DNA of 64,000 nucleotides from Tautonia sociabilis (GCF_003977685.1 NZ_RYZH01000006.1:101479-165478); one strand, 5' to 3'. Counted from the first letter of the stretch, positions 1-9,118 are shown. Program-made: numbers and translations. The notes: generated by a model not told the origin, from the letters alone.

Positions 1-246
1 ATCGCCCTCGACCCCACCTTCCGCTACACCGAGGTCTACTCCCCCATCCGCAAGAAGACCGGCGAGCGCGACCACAAGACCCTCGTCATCTTCCTCGCCA
101 CCGTCCCCGACCGCCTGGAGATCACGCTCACCGAGCACCTCGGCCACGAATGGGTCGAGTGGCGTCCTCCCCACGACATCCAGGCCAACACAATCAACCC
201 CCTGCTCGCCGCGGTGGCCGATCACCTCTCGGCCATCGACGGCTGA
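1..246 (+). CDS. NUDIX hydrolase, C-terminal part (cut by window edge)
   Basis: Frame 1 is open from the first base to a TGA at 244-246, giving the last 81 residues of a protein. The visible part (HKTLVIFLA..., then WVEWRPPHDIQ and NPLLAAVADHL) resembles the C-terminal half of bis(5'-nucleosyl)-tetraphosphatase-type NUDIX proteins, which cleave diadenosine polyphosphates. The NUDIX box itself would lie upstream of the window, so the catalytic residues cannot be checked. The family call rests on overall resemblance only. Confidence 0.55.
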   Translation: MALDPTFRYTEVYSPIRKKTGERDHKTLVIFLATVPDRLEITLTEHLGHEWVEWRPPHDIQANTINPLLAAVADHLSAIDG

Positions 247-550
247 CCGCCCCTCCCGGCCGGTTCGGCCCCCGGATCCCCAGCAGCGGTCACCGAACCG
301 AGCGTCCGACCCGATCATCTCGGAAGGAGAGGGCGCGCCGATCCCGTCCGATCGCCCCGCCCTCCTCCTCTCCGCTCCCCTCCCGGGCACCGGCCCGACC
401 CTCGCTCCCTGGCATCCCGATTTTCCCTCCGGACCATCCCTCTTCCGGTCCCGAGCGCATTTTCCCGAACCCGAGGGGCGCTCCGCAGCAAACCCACCGC
501 GATCGCTCCTCCCATGCTCGGGACATTCCCCCGCTCGTCCCCTCCCGGGG

Positions 551-629
551 CGCGGAACGAAGCCAATTCCGCCCTCGTGCTCGGCGCGGAACGAAGCCAA
601 TTCCTCCCTCGTGCTCGGCGCGGAACGAA
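551..629. repeat. 34-bp tandem repeat A (two full copies plus a partial)
   Basis: Copies start at 551, 585 and 619. The unit begins CGCGGAACGAAGCCAATTCC and continues CCCTCGTGCTCGG; the third copy diverges after about 11 bases. The core GGARCGAAGCCAA recurs on the other strand near 61211 and 61377, so the core is a dispersed element and not only a local array. Confidence 0.8.
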
Positions 630-729
630 CCCATCGTTCCGGAGATCTGTTCTCTGAGCATTTTCTGTAATCTGTTCTGATCTAAGGAAAAACGTCAATC
701 GCCCCTCCGCCCCCCCCGGTGTTCCGGGA

Positions 730-818
730 AGCGCACCGTCCGGCGCACCGGGAGGTTCAGCCGAGCGCACCGTTCGGCGCACCGAGAGCCTCTGCCGAGC
801 GCACCGGGAGGCTCGGCG
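730..818. repeat. 34-bp tandem repeat B (two full copies plus a partial)
   Basis: Copies start at 730, 764 and 798. Each unit contains GCGCACCG twice, followed by a GGAGG(T/C)TC-like segment and GCCG. The period equals that of repeat A although the sequences are unrelated. Confidence 0.75.
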
Positions 819-965
819 AGGCGTCCCGGCTGTCCGTGGTTGATTTCCCGAGCCGTCCTCGGGCGAGCAACGACCGGAGGAGCCCTCCTCGGTCGGAGGA
901 TCGATCGACTACCGGGCTCCTCGGCCTCAGGCCGTCCCGGGCCACCGATCCGATCCGGAGGCCGA

Positions 966-995
966 TTGGCACTTCCGGCCGTCGTGAATTAGAAT
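966..995 (+). promoter_or_regulatory. Sigma-70-like promoter of the 1054 gene
   Basis: -35 TTGGCA at 966-971, 18-base spacer, -10 TAGAAT at 990-995. Both boxes match the consensus at 5 of 6 positions, and the site is about 60 bases before the start codon at 1054. Confidence 0.55.
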
Positions 996-1053
996 GCCGC
1001 CGGACGCCCCGGCGGGACGGGGCCCACCGGGGAGGGCGGAGGTTCGGATCGGC

Positions 1054-2214
1054 ATGCGGATCGCCATCGTCGGCTGCGGCTATGTGGCCGACTACTACGT
1101 CACGACGCTGGCCAACCATCCTGAGCTGGAACTGGTCGGCGTCTCCGACCGCGACCCCGAGCGTGCCGAGCGCTTCGCCCGCCACCACGGGCTCCATCGC
1201 TACCGCGATTCCCCCGAGCTGCTGGCCGACGACCGCGTCCAGCTGGTGCTGAACCTCACCAACCCGAGGGCGCACTTCGACGTCTCGGCCGCCGCCCTCG
1301 CCGCCGGCAAGCACGTCTACTCCGAGAAGCCGCTGGCGACCGAATGGCCCAGGGCCGTCGAGCTCGTCGAGCGCGCCGAGGCCGCCGGCCTCCGGATCGC
1401 CTCCGCGCCGAGCACCGTGCTCGGCGAGGCGGCCCAGACCCTCTGGAAGCTCGTCCGAGAGGGGGCCGTCGGCCCGGTTCGCCTGGTCTATTCCGAGCTG
1501 GACGAGGGCCTGATCCACCGGGAGAACTACCGGAGCTGGCTCAGCGCCTCGGGCATCCCCTGGCCGGCGAAGGACGAGTTCGAGGTCGGCTGCACCCTGG
1601 AGCACGCCGGCTACTCCGTCTCCTGGCTCGCCGCCATGTTCGGCCCGGCCGAGTCGGTCACCTCCTTCGCCTCCTGCCAGCTCCCCGACAAGTACCCCGA
1701 CGGCCCCCTCGACCCGCCCGACACGCCCGACTTCACCGTCGGCTGCATCCGATTCGCCTCGGGCGTCGTCGCCCGGGTGACCAACAGCATCATCGCCGAG
1801 CACGACCACGCCCTCCGCGTCATCGGAGACGACGGGGAGCTCCGTCTCGTCGAGTGCTGGGACTTCGCCTCACCCATCTACCTGAGCCGGTGGTCGAAGT
1901 GGTCCCACCGGGCCCGACGCTACCCGACGATCGCCCGGCTGGCCGGCCTCGGCCCCCGCCGCCAGCGGCTCGTCCGAACGCCCAAGTTCCAGTACAAGAC
2001 CGCCGGTGCCAGCCGATGCGACTTCGCCCGGGGGGTCGCCGAGCTGGCCGCCTCCATCCGGGAGGGCCGCCCCTGCCGCCTCTCTGCTCAGTTCTCGCTG
2101 CACGTCAACGAAATCGTCCTCACGCTCCAGGAACCCGGGACGATGGGCTGTCCCCGCCGCTTGACCACCACGTTCGACCCCGTCGAGCCCATGCCCTGGG
2201 CCCTCGGGGGCTGA
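1054..2214 (+). CDS. Gfo/Idh/MocA family oxidoreductase
   Basis: This 386-residue protein is a predicted NAD(P)-dependent sugar or cyclitol oxidoreductase. The N-terminus IAIVGCGYVADYY is a Rossmann nucleotide-binding motif of this family, and EKPLATEW near residue 92 is the conserved EKP motif whose lysine is used in catalysis. The C-terminal half has the expected alpha/beta substrate domain. ATG 1054 is chosen because the Rossmann strand starts there and a GGAGGGCGGAGG ribosome site lies just before it; an upstream in-frame ATG at 994 would add a low-complexity tail. It leads a same-strand group with a second family member and a glycosyltransferase, suggesting a role in making or modifying a cell-surface sugar. 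The substrate is unknown. Confidence 0.85.
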   Translation: MRIAIVGCGYVADYYVTTLANHPELELVGVSDRDPERAERFARHHGLHRYRDSPELLADDRVQLVLNLTNPRAHFDVSAAALAAGKHVYSEKPLATEWPRAVELVERAEAAGLRIASAPSTVLGEAAQTLWKLVREGAVGPVRLVYSELDEGLIHRENYRSWLSASGIPWPAKDEFEVGCTLEHAGYSVSWLAAMFGPAESVTSFASCQLPDKYPDGPLDPPDTPDFTVGCIRFASGVVARVTNSIIAEHDHALRVIGDDGELRLVECWDFASPIYLSRWSKWSHRARRYPTIARLAGLGPRRQRLVRTPKFQYKTAGASRCDFARGVAELAASIREGRPCRLSAQFSLHVNEIVLTLQEPGTMGCPRRLTTTFDPVEPMPWALGG

Positions 2215-2330
2215 TCCCGGGCACTTCCCTCACCGGATCGGCCAGCGCTCCCGATGATCTCCTTGGAGGCCGCTCCGCCGATCCGACCCGAGCCGATCGC
2301 ACCGCATCGCTTCCCGAGGAGTCCCGAACC

Positions 2331-3428
2331 ATGGCCGAGACGATCCGATGGGGCATCCTCGGCGCCGGCTCAATGGCCGAAGCCTTCGCCCGAGGCCTGA
2401 AGTTCGTCCCCGACGCCTCCGTCTCGGCGATCGCCTCCCGGAATCCAGATCGGGCCCGGGAGGCCGCCGCCCGCCTCGGTATTCCAGGGGCCGTCGCCGG
2501 CTTCGATGAACTCGTCGCCTCTTCCAACGTCGACATCGTCTACATCGCCACGCCGAGCCACCTCCACCGCGAGCACATGCTCCTCGCCCTCGGCGCCGGC
2601 AAGCCCGTCCTCTGCGAGAAGCCCTTCGCCCTGGACGCCGACCAGGCCCGGGAGGTCGCCGATCGGGCCCGCGCTCGGAAGGTGTTCTGCATGGAGGCGA
2701 TGTGGACGCGGTTCCTCCCCGCCACCCGCCGGCTCGTGGACATCCTCGACACCGGGCAGATCGGCGAGCCCCGGCTGCTCTCAGCCCAGATCGGTTATCC
2801 CTACGTCTTCGAGGAGGGAAGCCGACTCTGGGATCCCCAGGCGGGAGGCGGCGCGCTGCTCGATCTCGGGGTGTACCTTGTCTCCTTCGCCCTGACCCTG
2901 CTCGGGCCGGTCGAAGAGGTCGCCGGGCTCGCCATCGCCCGAGGGCAGGGGGGGGTCGATGAGAACGTCGCCGTCTCGCTCCTCCACGCCCGAGGGCGGC
3001 TCTCCTCCCTGGCGGTAAGCCTCTCGGGAGCGACCGCCAATGAGGCCGTCATCGCCGGCTCCCTGGGCCGGCTCCGGGTGCACGAGCCGGTCTTCCGGCC
3101 CGAACGCCTCTCGATTCGACCCGCGTCCCCCATCCGTCCTGGCGCCGGCGGTGGCGGGGGTCGGCTGGCGGGGTTGAAGGGGATCCCGATGGTCCGCTCC
3201 CTCGCCCGCCGCGTCGAGCCGATCGTCGGCCTCGTCGGCCGGAAGACTCGCAGCGAGCTGCTCCCCATCGCCGGCAACGGCTACCAGTACCAGGCCATCG
3301 AGGCCATGCGCTGCCTCCGATCCGGCGAAGCCGAGAGCCCGCTGCTGCCCCTCGATCACAGCATCGCCGTTCTCGACATCCTGGACCGGATCCGCCGATC
3401 GTGGCGCCTGCGGTCCTCCGGGGCCTGA
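2331..3428 (+). CDS. Gfo/Idh/MocA family oxidoreductase
   Basis: A 365-residue second member of the family, not closely similar to its upstream neighbour. GILGAGSMAEAFARGL at the N-terminus is the NAD(P)-binding motif, CEKPFALDADQ carries the EKP catalytic motif, and GGGALLDLGVY matches the family's substrate-domain G-G-x-L-x-D-x-G motif. ATG 2331 directly precedes the Rossmann strand. A glycine-rich stretch near residue 275 is an unusual low-complexity insert. It lies 116 bases after the previous gene and 47 before the glycosyltransferase, so the three are probably cotranscribed. The substrate cannot be told from sequence. Confidence 0.85.
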   Translation: MAETIRWGILGAGSMAEAFARGLKFVPDASVSAIASRNPDRAREAAARLGIPGAVAGFDELVASSNVDIVYIATPSHLHREHMLLALGAGKPVLCEKPFALDADQAREVADRARARKVFCMEAMWTRFLPATRRLVDILDTGQIGEPRLLSAQIGYPYVFEEGSRLWDPQAGGGALLDLGVYLVSFALTLLGPVEEVAGLAIARGQGGVDENVAVSLLHARGRLSSLAVSLSGATANEAVIAGSLGRLRVHEPVFRPERLSIRPASPIRPGAGGGGGRLAGLKGIPMVRSLARRVEPIVGLVGRKTRSELLPIAGNGYQYQAIEAMRCLRSGEAESPLLPLDHSIAVLDILDRIRRSWRLRSSGA

Positions 3429-3475
3429 TCCCCTCCAGAGCGGTTCGACTCCGACGAACCCGGGAGCCTCCCGCC

Positions 3476-4720
3476 GTGCCGAAGCTGGCCTACCTGATGA
3501 ACTCGCATCCGATGCCGAGCACCACCTTCATCCGCCGGGAGATCTCGGCGCTGGAGGCCCAGGGTTGGCCGGTTGTCCGCTACGCCGTCCGGGATTCGGG
3601 ACTCCCCCGAGTCGACCCGGACGATCAGCGCGAGTACGACCTGACCCGACGCCTGCTCGACGCCGGCCCCCTCGCCCTGCTCGGCGCCCTGATCGTCGAG
3701 GCGATCGGCCGCCCCTCCCGGTTCCTCCGGGCCCTCGGCGGGGCCTGGCGGCTGGCCCGTCGATCGGAACGCGGCCTTGCGATCCACCTGATCTACCTCG
3801 CCGAATCCTGCCTGCTTCGCCGCTGGGCCGCTCGCGACGAGGTCGGCCACCTTCACGTCCACTTCGGCACCAATTCGGCCGCCGTGGCGATGCTCTGCCG
3901 GCTGCTGGGAGGCCCCTCCTACAGCCTCACGGTCCACGGGCCGGTCGAGTTCGACGCCCCCCAGACCCTGGCCCTCGACGAGAAGGTCCGCCACGCGACG
4001 TTCGCGGTCGCCATCAGCTCCTTCGGCCGCAGCCAGCTCTGGCGCTGGGCCGATCCGGCCGACTGGGACAAGGTCCACGTCGTCCACTGCGGCCTTGACG
4101 TCGACTTCCTCCACCAGGAGCCGACCCCTCCCTCCGGGGCCCCCCGGCTGCTGAACATCGGCCGCCTCTCGGCCGAGAAGGGGCAGCTCGTCCTCATCCG
4201 GGCCGCCGCCGAGCTGGCCCGTCGCGGTCGGGAGTTCGAACTGACCCTGATCGGAGACGGCGCCCTGAGGCCGGCGCTGGAGGCCGAGATCGCCCGCCTC
4301 GGCCTGGAGGGGAGCGTCCTGCTGGCCGGCTGGCGGAGCGGGGCCGACGTCCGGCAGGCCCTGCTCGCCAGCCGAGCCCTGGTTCAGTCCAGCTTCGCCG
4401 AGGGGCTTCCGGTCGTCATCATGGAGGCCCTGGCGCTGCACCGCCCGGTCATCTCCACGGCGATCGCCGGCATCCCCGAGCTGGTTCGCCCCGGGGAGTC
4501 CGGCTGGCTCGTCCCGGCCGGCGCCGTCTCCGAGCTGGCCGACGCGATGGAGGCCGCCCTCGAAGCCGACCCCGCCGAGCTCTTCCGCATGGGGGCCGCC
4601 GGCTCCGCTCGCGTCCAGGCCGACCACGACGTCCGGACCGAGGCCGCCCGCCTGGCCTCCCTCTTCCCGACGCTCGACCGCGACCCCGCCCCCCGGGCCG
4701 AGGCCCATGCCCCGGCCTGA
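3476..4720 (+). CDS. GT4-family glycosyltransferase
   Basis: This 414-residue protein has the GT-B layout: an N-terminal acceptor domain starting LAYLMNSHPMPSTTFIRRE and a C-terminal nucleotide-sugar domain with NIGRLSAEKGQ and the EX7E-type segment FAEGLPVVIMEALALHRPV. The family transfers sugars from nucleotide donors at the cytoplasmic face of the membrane during polysaccharide assembly. The N-terminal MPSTTF(I/V)RRE element is shared by exopolysaccharide and colanic-acid-type transferases. GTG 3476 is preferred because the homologous region begins there; the frame also allows an earlier start inside the previous gene. With the two upstream oxidoreductases it suggests a small glycan-modification operon. 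Confidence 0.83.
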   Translation: MPKLAYLMNSHPMPSTTFIRREISALEAQGWPVVRYAVRDSGLPRVDPDDQREYDLTRRLLDAGPLALLGALIVEAIGRPSRFLRALGGAWRLARRSERGLAIHLIYLAESCLLRRWAARDEVGHLHVHFGTNSAAVAMLCRLLGGPSYSLTVHGPVEFDAPQTLALDEKVRHATFAVAISSFGRSQLWRWADPADWDKVHVVHCGLDVDFLHQEPTPPSGAPRLLNIGRLSAEKGQLVLIRAAAELARRGREFELTLIGDGALRPALEAEIARLGLEGSVLLAGWRSGADVRQALLASRALVQSSFAEGLPVVIMEALALHRPVISTAIAGIPELVRPGESGWLVPAGAVSELADAMEAALEADPAELFRMGAAGSARVQADHDVRTEAARLASLFPTLDRDPAPRAEAHAPA

Positions 4721-4733
4721 CCGGCCCGGGGCA
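4708..4733 (+). terminator. GC-rich hairpin at the end of the glycosyltransferase gene
   Basis: TGCCCCGG at 4708-4715 pairs with CCGGGGCA at 4726-4733. The stem spans the stop codon of the glycosyltransferase and lies between converging genes. There is no T run, so terminator function is only inferred. Confidence 0.35.
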
Positions 4734-4778
4734 CAGGCTCCTTGACAATCCGGAAGACCGGGAGCGTCTCCTCCCCGA

Positions 4779-5792
4779 TCAGTCCTTCGCGATCAGCGGC
4801 AGGAGCGCCTTGGCCGCCCCCTCCGGGCCGCCTTCGGCCTCGATGCCGGCGACCAGCTCCCAGCGCTCGACGTGCTCAACGACCTCTCCCGCTCCGAGCC
4901 GGACGAGCGGCCCGAGCGTCTCCATCTCCAGCATGTCCGCGTTCGTGAACGTCTCGTAGTTCACGCCGAAGTCCGGGTAGGACGCCCCGGGCAGGAAGGG
5001 GAACCGCTTGATGAACGCGGTCCCGCCGTTCAGGTAGGCGGCCACCCCGAGTTTGTTCGCCAGGCCGATCTTCGTCGCCCCCCGATCGGTCTGGGAGTCT
5101 TGCCGGAGCGTGATGGCCTTCGTGCCGAACGACCAGCGCGGGTCGGCGAAATCGAAGTAGGGCCAAAGCGCCAGGGCGAACTGCGGGGCGAAGTCCTCGG
5201 CCGTCGGCGCTCCTCCCGAGCCGCCGTGGGGCTCCTTGGGGGGGAGCGGGATCACCTCGATGCCCCCCGGCTTCATCACCGAGAGGGACCAGATCGCCAG
5301 CTCCGTCGGCTGCCGACCGGCGTTCCGCAGGCGGTGGACGACGGTCACTTCGCTGCCTGACGAGGCCAGGGCGATCTCCATCTCCTTCTGGATCGAGAAC
5401 CTCGGGTCCGGCGGCAGTGTGACCAGGACCCGGCCCGGCCCGAGTTGCTCGTACTGGACCGGGCCGTTGTCGGGGACATACGTCCGGTCGGGGTCCTCCG
5501 GGCTGACCCACAGGCGATGACCTCCTCGGATCATCCAGGAGTCCTCGCCGGAGCCGCCGAGCTGTTCGTCGTAGGTCTTAAAGACGTTCTCGCCGTCGAT
5601 CAGACGGTAGCTGATGACCCGGGGGCCGACGTCGAGCGTGACGATCAGCTCGGCGTCCCCGTTACTGAGCTTGACGTTGCGTCCCCAGCCGCGAAACTCG
5701 ACGATCTCCACGGTGACGTCCCCCTGCGCGGCGGCCGTCGCTGCCCCGGCGAGCGCCGCCAGGACGACGGCCGCATCTCGTAGCGGTCGCAT
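4779..5792 (-). CDS. Secreted DUF4380-like protein (mutarotase-like fold)
   Basis: The 337-residue product starts with a clear signal peptide (hydrophobic residues 6-21, Ala-rich cleavage site AAAQG). The mature part opens VEFRGWGRNVKLSNGDAEL followed by VTLDVGPRVISYRL and RGGHRLWVSPE, which matches the DUF4380 family, whose predicted fold resembles galactose mutarotases and glycoside-binding beta-sandwiches. No enzymatic activity is established for the family. It should be exported. It converges on the glycosyltransferase gene and diverges from the DUF1570 gene 197 bases away. Confidence 0.72.
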   Translation of the reverse strand: MRPLRDAAVVLAALAGAATAAAQGDVTVEIVEFRGWGRNVKLSNGDAELIVTLDVGPRVISYRLIDGENVFKTYDEQLGGSGEDSWMIRGGHRLWVSPEDPDRTYVPDNGPVQYEQLGPGRVLVTLPPDPRFSIQKEMEIALASSGSEVTVVHRLRNAGRQPTELAIWSLSVMKPGGIEVIPLPPKEPHGGSGGAPTAEDFAPQFALALWPYFDFADPRWSFGTKAITLRQDSQTDRGATKIGLANKLGVAAYLNGGTAFIKRFPFLPGASYPDFGVNYETFTNADMLEMETLGPLVRLGAGEVVEHVERWELVAGIEAEGGPEGAAKALLPLIAKD

Positions 5793-5989
5793 GGTCGCGA
5801 TCCTCGGTCGTCTTCGGGAATGGGTGGGAAGGGGACCGGACGGTGAGGACGGCGGGGCCGCCTCGGCTTCGACCCGGTCCGGACGGGCTGCCCGCCAACG
5901 GTCGCACGGCGAGGGCCGATCGTCAACGGGCCGGCACTCGAAATCCCGTCCCCCGGAGCGGGGGAATCCCAGGCACGGAGCGCGTCGCG

Positions 5990-7528
5990 ATGCTCGGACG
6001 AGGGACGAGGGTGGGCCTGCTGCTGCTGCTGGCGGTCGCGCCGGCCTCCTCTCCCCGCCCGGCCCGGGGAGAGCTGGTCTACTTCCGGGCCGGCGGGGAG
6101 GTCCAGCTCCCGGTCGAGAAGGAGGGAGACACCATCCGCCTGCTCCGCCCCGGCGGGCCGGTCGTCTTCCGGTCGGAGGACGTCGCCAGGATCGTCCCCG
6201 GCCACTGGCCCGCTCGCGAGTGGCCCGCCCTCCGAGACAAGGCCCTGGCCGGCGACGCCTCTTCCCGGTACCGGGCCTGCTGGTGGGCGCTCGAACGCGG
6301 ACTGACGCCGGAGGCGGTTGCCCTGCTCCGGTCGTCTCACGAGGCCGACCCCGACCTGGAGCCCGTCGCGCGGATGGTGGCGATGCTCGACCGCCTCGAT
6401 CGCCCCGGGCCGGAGCCGGATCTCGGCCCGCTCCGGGCCGTCCTGCCGGAAGGCGAGTTCTCGATCTCCCGGCGGGGCCGATTGGTCCTGCTCCACCAGC
6501 ACTCCCAGGCCGAGGCCGACGAGCGGCTCGCCCTGCTCGACCGCGTCCTGACCACCTTCTACCTGACGTTCACCGCCCTCGGATTCGACCTGAGGACGCC
6601 CCCCGAACCGCTCGTCTCCGTCTGGTTCGCCGAGGAGGCCGACTACCTGTCCTATCTCCGCCGAGAGGCCGGCGACGCCTTCCTCACCACCCGGGGCTAC
6701 TACCATCCGACCCGTCGGGTCGTCTTCGTCTACGACGGACGAAGCCGGGAGGACCACCGGGACGCCGAGCAGTCGCATCGGGCCCGGATCGACGAGCTGG
6801 ACCGGGCCCAGGCCGAGCTGGACCGCTCCCCCCCCGGCGCTCGGATCCGCCTGGCGATCGCCGGAGAGCCGCCCCGGACCCTCGACCTCGAGGAGGCCGC
6901 CGAGGTCATCGATCGCCTCCGTCGCGATTCGGCCCGGGAGGCGTTGCTCAGGGAGCTGAACCGAGAGCGGGTCGACCGCGGGGCCGCGGTCCACGAGCTG
7001 GTCCACCAGCTCGTCCTCGCCAGCGGGCTGGCCCCGGGCTACGACCGCTTCCCGGTCTGGCTGCACGAGGGGATCGCCATGCAATTCGAGGCGTTCCGGG
7101 GGAGCGAGTGGGCCGGCCTTGGGGAGATCCCCGGACACCGGCTCGACCACTGGCGTCGGCTGGGAGGGCCGCCGGCCCTCCTTCCTCTGATCCGAGACGA
7201 GGGCTTCGGCCGCGGCTACGCCCCCGACCGCTACGCCGCCGCCTGGGCCCTGGTACACTACCTGAGGACCGAGCATCCCGGACGGTTCGTCTCCTTCCTG
7301 GACCGCCTCAGGAATCCCTCCCTGGGGGTCCCGGATCGGGCCGAGACGGCCTTCCGAACCGCGGTGGCGTCCGATTTGTCTGATTTCCGTGCCTCCTGGG
7401 TTGCGCACCTGTCGGGCCTGCGGACCCCGATCGAGGAGAGCCGCCCGGCCGAGCCGGCGAAGGCACCGGCGCCCCGAGGCCGACGTCGTCGGCGACGCTT
7501 GCCCCGGCGGGTGAATTTGGTAGATTAG
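5990..7528 (+). CDS. DUF1570 protein with HExxH metallopeptidase motif
   Basis: A 512-residue exported protein: ATG 5990 is followed by a short basic stretch, a leucine-rich signal core and a PARGE cleavage region. Around residue 335 it has HELVHQLVLASG and then WLHEGIAMQFE, the HExxH...E pattern of gluzincin zinc peptidases, which defines the DUF1570 end of this family. The N-terminal 100 residues are a small beta-rich domain. The final 30 residues are Pro/Arg-rich. DUF1570 proteins are numerous in planctomycetes, but substrates are unknown. The zinc-peptidase function is inferred from the motif. Confidence 0.75.
   Translation: MLGRGTRVGLLLLLAVAPASSPRPARGELVYFRAGGEVQLPVEKEGDTIRLLRPGGPVVFRSEDVARIVPGHWPAREWPALRDKALAGDASSRYRACWWALERGLTPEAVALLRSSHEADPDLEPVARMVAMLDRLDRPGPEPDLGPLRAVLPEGEFSISRRGRLVLLHQHSQAEADERLALLDRVLTTFYLTFTALGFDLRTPPEPLVSVWFAEEADYLSYLRREAGDAFLTTRGYYHPTRRVVFVYDGRSREDHRDAEQSHRARIDELDRAQAELDRSPPGARIRLAIAGEPPRTLDLEEAAEVIDRLRRDSAREALLRELNRERVDRGAAVHELVHQLVLASGLAPGYDRFPVWLHEGIAMQFEAFRGSEWAGLGEIPGHRLDHWRRLGGPPALLPLIRDEGFGRGYAPDRYAAAWALVHYLRTEHPGRFVSFLDRLRNPSLGVPDRAETAFRTAVASDLSDFRASWVAHLSGLRTPIEESRPAEPAKAPAPRGRRRRRRLPRRVNLVD
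7499..7526 (+). promoter_or_regulatory. Candidate promoter inside the end of the DUF1570 gene
   Basis: TTGCCC at 7499-7504, 16-base spacer, TAGATT at 7521-7526, overlapping the last codons of the DUF1570 gene and about 90 bases before the TPR/alpha-CTD gene. The match is moderate. Confidence 0.35.
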
Positions 7529-7616
7529 GACTTTTCTCGCACCGTCTCCCGACGGCGCCGTCCTTCTCGGCGCCGGGCCCGATCGGGGGACCGGGGCGTC
7601 GAGCCGAGGTGAGGCG

Positions 7617-8990
7617 ATGTCCGAGCAGATGACCTCCGACGTCCGGGCCCTGATGGACCGCGACCCGTTCGACCTGTCGACCGTGGCCGACCTGCGTGAG
7701 CTGCTTGGCCGCGACCCCTCGCGTTACGGCACGCTCCGAGAGGCGGTCCAGAACATCAAGGACCGCCACAAGGGTGCCCCCCTGGGCCCGGATGTCCGCC
7801 TGAGGCTCGGCGTCGCGGAGGTCCTGCACGGGCACTACCACCAGGCCCTGGAGCACTTGGAGCAGGCTGGCGACAGCGGCATGGCCCACTTCCACCGCGG
7901 CCTGGCCCTGGAGAACCTCCAGCGCTGGGAAGAGGCCGCCGACGCCTTCGCCGCCGCCGGCGAGTCGGGCTACGACCCCAAGCTCGCCACCCTCCACCGC
8001 GCCGGCGCCCTGCGACGGGCCGGGAAAACCGACCTCGCCCGGTCGCTGCTCAAGAAGCTCGAAGGGCAGGCCGAAGGGACCGCCGAGTACCACTATCAGC
8101 GCGGCTGCCTGCTGGCCGACGAGGGGGAGCAGATCCTCGCCGCCGAGGCGTTCGAGAAGGCCCTGTCGCTCAACCGCGACCACACCGGCGCCCTGTTCCA
8201 GCTCGCCTACATCAATGACCTCTACGGGAACGACGAGGCCGCCATCGAGTACTACGAGCAGTGCCTCCGCCACCCCCCCGTCCCGCTGGCCGCTCTGATC
8301 AACCTGGGGATCCTCCGAGAAGACGAGCAGCGCTACCGGGAGGCCGAGGGGTTCTACAACCAGGTGCTCTCCCACCTGGGGAACGAGCCCCGCGCCCGGC
8401 TCTACGCCAAGGACTGTCGCGCCAGCCGCGACATGTACTATGACGAGAGCCTGGAGAAGCAGTACGACCGGCTCCGGACGCTGCTGGAGATCCCCGTCAC
8501 CGACTTCGAGCTGTCCGTCCGCAGCCGGAACTGCCTGCGGAAGATGAACATCCGGACGCTCGGCGACCTGACCCGCACCACCGAGGCCGCCCTGCTCGCC
8601 TCGAAGAACTTCGGCGAGACCTCGCTGGCCGAGATCAAGCAGATCATGGAGACCAAGGGCCTCCGCCTCGGCATGGCCCTGGAGGCCGGCGAGCGGGGCG
8701 GCATCGGCAGCCCGATGGGACGATCCGGCCACGCCCCCGCCGTTCCGATGGGCCCGGCCACCGTCGAGATCTCTCCCGAGGAGCGCGCCACCCTGGCCAA
8801 GCCGATCAGCGAGCTGAACCTTTCGGTTCGCTCCCGCAAGTGTATGGCCAAGCTCAACATCCAGACGATCGGCGATCTCGTCACCCGCACCGGAGACGAC
8901 CTGCTTGAGTGCAAGAACTTCGGCGTCACCTCGCTCAATGAGGTTCGCGAGAAGCTCGCCGAGATGGGGCTGAAGCTGCGGAACGACTAA
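7617..8990 (+). CDS. TPR protein with two RNA polymerase alpha-CTD-like domains
   Basis: 457 residues. Residues about 55-270 are helical repeats of tetratricopeptide type (for example FHRGLALENLQRWEEAADAF and YHYQRGCLLADEGEQILAAE). Residues 293-352 and 394-455 are two copies of the helix-hairpin-helix domain of the RNA polymerase alpha subunit C-terminus: LSVRSRNCLRKMNI...LGDL...NFGETSLAEI and LSVRSRKCMAKLNI...IGDL...NFGVTSLNEV. The arginine and asparagine that contact DNA in E. coli alpha (R265, N268) are kept in copy 1; copy 2 has K for N. No alpha N-terminal assembly domain is present, so it is not RpoA itself. It is probably cytoplasmic. TPR plus alpha-CTD suggests an adaptor touching DNA or a transcription factor; no function is established as far as I know. 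Confidence 0.85.
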   Translation: MSEQMTSDVRALMDRDPFDLSTVADLRELLGRDPSRYGTLREAVQNIKDRHKGAPLGPDVRLRLGVAEVLHGHYHQALEHLEQAGDSGMAHFHRGLALENLQRWEEAADAFAAAGESGYDPKLATLHRAGALRRAGKTDLARSLLKKLEGQAEGTAEYHYQRGCLLADEGEQILAAEAFEKALSLNRDHTGALFQLAYINDLYGNDEAAIEYYEQCLRHPPVPLAALINLGILREDEQRYREAEGFYNQVLSHLGNEPRARLYAKDCRASRDMYYDESLEKQYDRLRTLLEIPVTDFELSVRSRNCLRKMNIRTLGDLTRTTEAALLASKNFGETSLAEIKQIMETKGLRLGMALEAGERGGIGSPMGRSGHAPAVPMGPATVEISPEERATLAKPISELNLSVRSRKCMAKLNIQTIGDLVTRTGDDLLECKNFGVTSLNEVREKLAEMGLKLRND

Positions 8991-9118
8991 CCTCACCCCA
9001 GGCGGTCCGGGCCGATCCCCCCCTTGGTTTCGGGCCGGAGCCGGAGGACACCCCCTCGGCTCCGGCCGTCGCTCCCGTCTCGGCTTCGATCCGACCTCCC
9101 CCATCGGCCCTCCCCCCC

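Larger units (their letters stand above)
247..1053. other. Long intergenic region with two tandem arrays and a promoter
   Basis: No convincing gene is seen in these 800 bases; the open frames are proline/arginine-rich read-through of GC-rich DNA. The region holds a 34-bp-period array at 551-629, an AT-richer stretch at about 640-690 with the direct repeat ATCTGTTCT twice (645 and 671), a second unrelated 34-bp-period array at 730-818, and a good promoter at 966-995 for the oxidoreductase gene at 1054. Confidence 0.6.

Noticed and set aside
551..629. CRISPR array
   Set aside because: Copies are directly adjacent with no variable spacers, and no cas gene is present.
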